NCBI GenBank assembly: GCA_020793555.1 | Contig: DQIO01000228.1 | Location: 1-8,141, forward strand | From: Methanosarcinaceae archaeon | Lineage (GTDB): Archaea > Halobacteriota > Methanosarcinia > Methanosarcinales > Methanosarcinaceae | Length of the DNA stretch: 8,141 bases | Direction: 5' to 3' | In this document: positions 5,828 through 8,141 of the stretch, one piece after another | How the letters are laid out: each line of letters starts with the position of its first letter | Position numbering within the stretch: position 1 is the stretch's first letter | Notes under the pieces: model-generated | Told to the model about the DNA's origin: nothing | Seen by the model: only the letters and a program-made list of their open reading frames with translations | Database searches by the model: none | Made by a program: the position numbers and the translations under genes

Positions 5828-6521
5828 TAGTATTATTCTGGAAGTTAAGGGCCTTTCCAAGACATATATGCAGGGCAAGATCCCTGTATATGCGCTGCGT
5901 AGTGTTTCACTATCCGTGAAAAAAGGGGAAATGGTTGCGATCATGGGTCCGAGCGGTTCCGGTAAATCTACCCTGATGGCTCTTATAGGCTGTCTGGAAA
6001 AAGCAACGAGTGGCAAGATTGTTATTGACGGTGTGGATGTTACATCCGTGCCTGACAGGCGGCTTCCGAGGATCAGGCGGGAAAAACTAGGGTTTGTGTT
6101 CCAGCATTATAATCTCCTGACTGCGCTATCGGCAATTGGCAATGTTGAACTTGCGATGCGATTTTCCAATGTTTCAAAACGAGAGCGTCTTAAGCGCGCA
6201 GAAAGTCTTTTGGGAAAACTTGGACTTGGCGATCGGCTGAAACACAAACCAACTGAATTGTCAGGCGGGGAACAGCAGCGCGTTTCAATTGCAAGGGCGA
6301 TTGCGAACAGGCCTGCAATTGTTCTTGCGGACGAGCCGACAGGAGAGGTGGACAGCAAAACCCGTGATGCGATCATAGAGGTATTCGAGAGCCTGCGCGC
6401 GCATGGTCAGACGATCATTATTGTAACACATGACCAGTATGTTGCAGATCACTGTGATCGGGTGATACGGATCATTGATGGCGGGATTGCGGGCAGTGAG
6501 GAATCAAGCGCAGTTGATTGA
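5820..6521 (+). CDS. ABC transporter ATPase, LolD/MacB type
   Basis: Cytoplasmic ATPase pairing with the overlapping permease. All motifs are intact: Walker A GPSGSGKST (43-51), Q-loop Q95 in VFQHYNLL, signature LSGGEQQR (147-154), Walker B IVLADEP (167-173, catalytic E172), D-loop about EVDSKT, and H-loop H204 in VTHD. The QHYNLL segment and the 'TGEVDSKT' wording are typical of the LolD/MacB/FtsE-like subfamily. The length of 233 residues matches stand-alone family members. Translation likely depends on GGAGG inside the permease gene. It is the last gene of the plus-strand run: after the TGA stop there is a 128-base gap to a convergent gene. Confident on the biochemical class, not on the cargo. 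Confidence 0.96.
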   Translation: MDDSIILEVKGLSKTYMQGKIPVYALRSVSLSVKKGEMVAIMGPSGSGKSTLMALIGCLEKATSGKIVIDGVDVTSVPDRRLPRIRREKLGFVFQHYNLLTALSAIGNVELAMRFSNVSKRERLKRAESLLGKLGLGDRLKHKPTELSGGEQQRVSIARAIANRPAIVLADEPTGEVDSKTRDAIIEVFESLRAHGQTIIIVTHDQYVADHCDRVIRIIDGGIAGSEESSAVD

Positions 6522-6649
6522 TTTGAAAGGCATCGAATTTTATTGTATCAGGGATTTCCACGATATTATTGAAGATAGCGATTATGAGTAAGGGAAACCA
6601 GATGCGGTCTGTGAATTGATTGAAAGACCGGCAGTTTGGAATTACTGTT
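6522..6649. other. Convergent intergenic gap with a weak stem-loop
   Basis: Lies between the 3' ends of the ATPase gene (plus) and the surface-protein gene (minus). The only structure seen is CGGTCT (6605-6610) pairing with AGACCG (6625-6630) across a 14-base loop. There is no strong T-tract on either strand, so no convincing terminator can be named. One plus frame from 6523 reads 22 protein-like codons, then TAA (6589-6591), then about 29 more codons to a TAA near 6680; this may be a decayed gene or chance. Confidence 0.4.
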
Positions 6650-8141
6650 TCAAGGCATATCCCAACTCGAATCTCTTCTAAAGTACATGAAAATTATAAT
6701 CGCAACTAATCCAATTGACGCTAAAAGAATAATAAATCCGCGTGAAGATTTTGTTTCTTCATGTGGCACATCAATTTCACCTTTTATTTCATCCGAATGG
6801 GTCATGCCATCTGTTGAAGTAGATGGTGTCGTGAAGTAGGTATCCGATGTATTTTTTGTCAGTATATTTGGGATCAAAGTGTTTGATCTTTGAGTGCCGG
6901 TTATTGCGAAAGGTGAGAATCCTGATGTTTTAGAGGTGAAATAGATGTGTTTTACATCTTCATTTTTCTTTGTAGTTGGCAACGGATTCCATACACCGGA
7001 ACTATATCGGCACAGTTGGATCTTGGATATGTCGATATTGTTTTCAGTGATCCATGATCTGGCAACCTTAAACTCTATGGTCGGATTTGTGATTTTATCT
7101 TCTGTTGCATATCCGACATTACCGATCCAGATATTCATATTCTGGTAAACCTCACCTGAAGGTGGAGTTGAAACAAGTACCGATGTATCTTTCAATACTT
7201 CTATTGTTGCTGCTATATAGCCCGCACTTGTTTTTGCATCAAATCTTACAAAATCGATTGCATTAAGTTCTTCTTTGAACTCGTAAACGATGTTACTATC
7301 CCTATTGATGTATACCCGTATAACATCTCTTACTTCAATGTTATCAAACTCTTCACCGGTTGAACCACCGCCACCGCCTCCCCCTCCACTGCTGCCTGAA
7401 TTTTGTGAAGTGATATACTTGACTGTTATTGTCACGTTTTCAGAATCTTGCGATAATCCATCTGTCACTTTAAATATCACAGGATGTGGTCCTACCTGAG
7501 TATCAGATGGAGTCCATTTGAACACTCTGGTTGAATTATTAAAAGTCGCACCTATTGGCAGATCAATTGCTGAATATGTAAGTGTATCTCCGTCAGCATC
7601 AGATGCATTCACTGTAAATGATAAGAGAGAGTTTTCATTAACTGATTTAGGACCAATATAATCGAAGACTGGTGCATCGTTGATAACACCAATTGATATC
7701 GTTACTGTTGCGGTATCTGTTCCACCGTTACCATCAGAGATCGTGTAGGTGTAACTGTCATCACCGTTGAAATCAGGATTCGGTGTATAGGTTACAGTAT
7801 TATCACCATTGATTGTCGCATTACCATTGGTTGGAACGGTGACTGAAGTGACTGTGAGTGTATCTCCATCAGCATCAGAATCATTGGCAAGTACATCAGT
7901 TGTTACCGGTGTATCTTCAGGTGTGGCAGCTGTATCAGCATTTGCAACTGGAAGTTGGTTCACATTTGAAACTGTGATGTAATTGGATTTTGATTCAGTA
8001 TCGCTGTTACCATCAACTTCGAAAACTTTCAGAGTAACAGTGTAAACACCGTTTCCGGTATATGTGTAACTTGGATTCTGCACAGTACTGTCCACTGTAC
8101 CGTCATTATTAAAGTCCCATTCATATGATGTGATTCCATCA
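6650..8141 (-). CDS. Large cell-surface protein, PKD / cadherin-like / PGF-pre-PGF, 5'-partial
   Basis: The frame stays open to the window edge (first whole codon 8140-8138), so the true start lies outside; the GTG at 8095 is only an internal valine codon. The 496 visible residues are, in order: the end of a PKD domain (1-57, with YEWDFNNDG and the VYTVTLKV strand), a cadherin-like or VCBS-type domain (60-153, NDSDADGDT calcium-type motif), a second cadherin/He_PIG-like domain (155-241, again SDADGDT), an eight-glycine linker (252-259), a PGF-pre-PGF-like domain (about 264-415, ending GFSPFAITG), a Thr/Ser-rich linker, and one membrane helix (468-488) followed by RR. The protein should be anchored with its bulk outside, in adhesion or the S-layer. 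No PGF tripeptide precedes the helix. It is convergent with the ABC operon and so separately transcribed. Confidence 0.9.
   Translation of the reverse strand, partial: DGITSYEWDFNNDGTVDSTVQNPSYTYTGNGVYTVTLKVFEVDGNSDTESKSNYITVSNVNQLPVANADTAATPEDTPVTTDVLANDSDADGDTLTVTSVTVPTNGNATINGDNTVTYTPNPDFNGDDSYTYTISDGNGGTDTATVTISIGVINDAPVFDYIGPKSVNENSLLSFTVNASDADGDTLTYSAIDLPIGATFNNSTRVFKWTPSDTQVGPHPVIFKVTDGLSQDSENVTITVKYITSQNSGSSGGGGGGGGSTGEEFDNIEVRDVIRVYINRDSNIVYEFKEELNAIDFVRFDAKTSAGYIAATIEVLKDTSVLVSTPPSGEVYQNMNIWIGNVGYATEDKITNPTIEFKVARSWITENNIDISKIQLCRYSSGVWNPLPTTKKNEDVKHIYFTSKTSGFSPFAITGTQRSNTLIPNILTKNTSDTYFTTPSTSTDGMTHSDEIKGEIDVPHEETKSSRGFIILLASIGLVAIIIFMYFRRDSSWDMP
7581..7603. repeat. Direct repeat copy A within cadherin-like domains
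   Basis: A 23-base sequence matching 7857-7879 at 22 positions. On the minus strand it encodes the calcium-type motif SDADGDTLT of the second cadherin-like domain. It reflects domain duplication and could act as a recombination or slippage site. Confidence 0.85.
7857..7879. repeat. Direct repeat copy B within cadherin-like domains
   Basis: Partner of 7581-7603, differing by one base. It encodes the same SDADGDTLT motif in the preceding cadherin-like domain. The copies are 276 bases (92 codons) apart, about one domain length, so recombination between them would delete one domain in frame. Confidence 0.85.

Noticed and set aside
6605..6630. Six-bp stem-loop as bidirectional terminator between the convergent genes
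   Set aside because: Large 14-base loop and no T-tract on either strand; kept only as a note in the intergenic entry.
8093..8095. GTG as start codon of the minus-strand surface protein
   Set aside because: The frame continues upstream to the window edge with clear PKD sequence (SYEWDFNNDG), so the gene is 5'-partial.

Overview
The window reads as an archaeal chromosome segment, most likely from a methanogen or methanotroph-related lineage of the Methanosarcinales. The grounds are an archaeal-type aspartate-semialdehyde dehydrogenase, an archaeal-type UMP kinase (234 residues, close in wording to Methanosarcina sequences as I remember them), two proteins ending in an archaeosortase-type PGF-CTERM tail, a surface protein with PKD, cadherin-like and PGF-pre-PGF domains, and T-rich putative terminators. 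The genus cannot be fixed from sequence alone.

Region 1-760 is a mobile-element graveyard. On the minus strand (about 735 to 482) lies the C-terminal part of an IS4-type DDE transposase carrying a YREK signature, one frameshift and one in-frame stop. It appears to be interrupted by a 427-bp segment (51-477) with near-perfect 12-bp terminal inverted repeats and a CTAG direct repeat on each side, which looks like a small non-autonomous element (MITE). No intact gene is supported in this region.

Region 760-1053 holds a stand-alone 58-residue 2[4Fe-4S] ferredoxin with a promoter candidate, a clear Shine-Dalgarno, and an 11-bp hairpin over its stop codon followed by T-rich DNA.

Region 1084-6521 is a run of six plus-strand genes with gaps of 15, 8, 32, 9 and -8 bases, so probably one operon or two. 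They are asd (lysine/threonine/methionine branch), a secreted protein with two OB-like domains and a PGF-CTERM-like tail, pyrH (UMP kinase), a secreted PGF-CTERM protein built of three domains with a 99-residue period, a MacB/FtsX-type ABC permease, and its LolD/MacB-type ATPase. The last three look like a functional unit: a surface-exposed partner protein with a cell-envelope ABC exporter or mechanotransmission complex. The first and third genes are housekeeping biosynthesis.

Region 6522-6649 is a short convergent intergenic gap. Region 6650-8141 (minus strand) is the C-terminal 496 residues of a large cell-surface protein whose start lies beyond the right edge of the window.

The most interesting points are the MITE-like element inside a dying IS4 gene, the amber codon that alone separates the PGF-CTERM protein from the ABC permease in the same frame, the 99-residue triplication, the double OB-like surface protein between asd and pyrH, and a PGF-pre-PGF protein that lacks the PGF-CTERM tail usual for that family. 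I see no CRISPR array, tRNA, rRNA or defence system.
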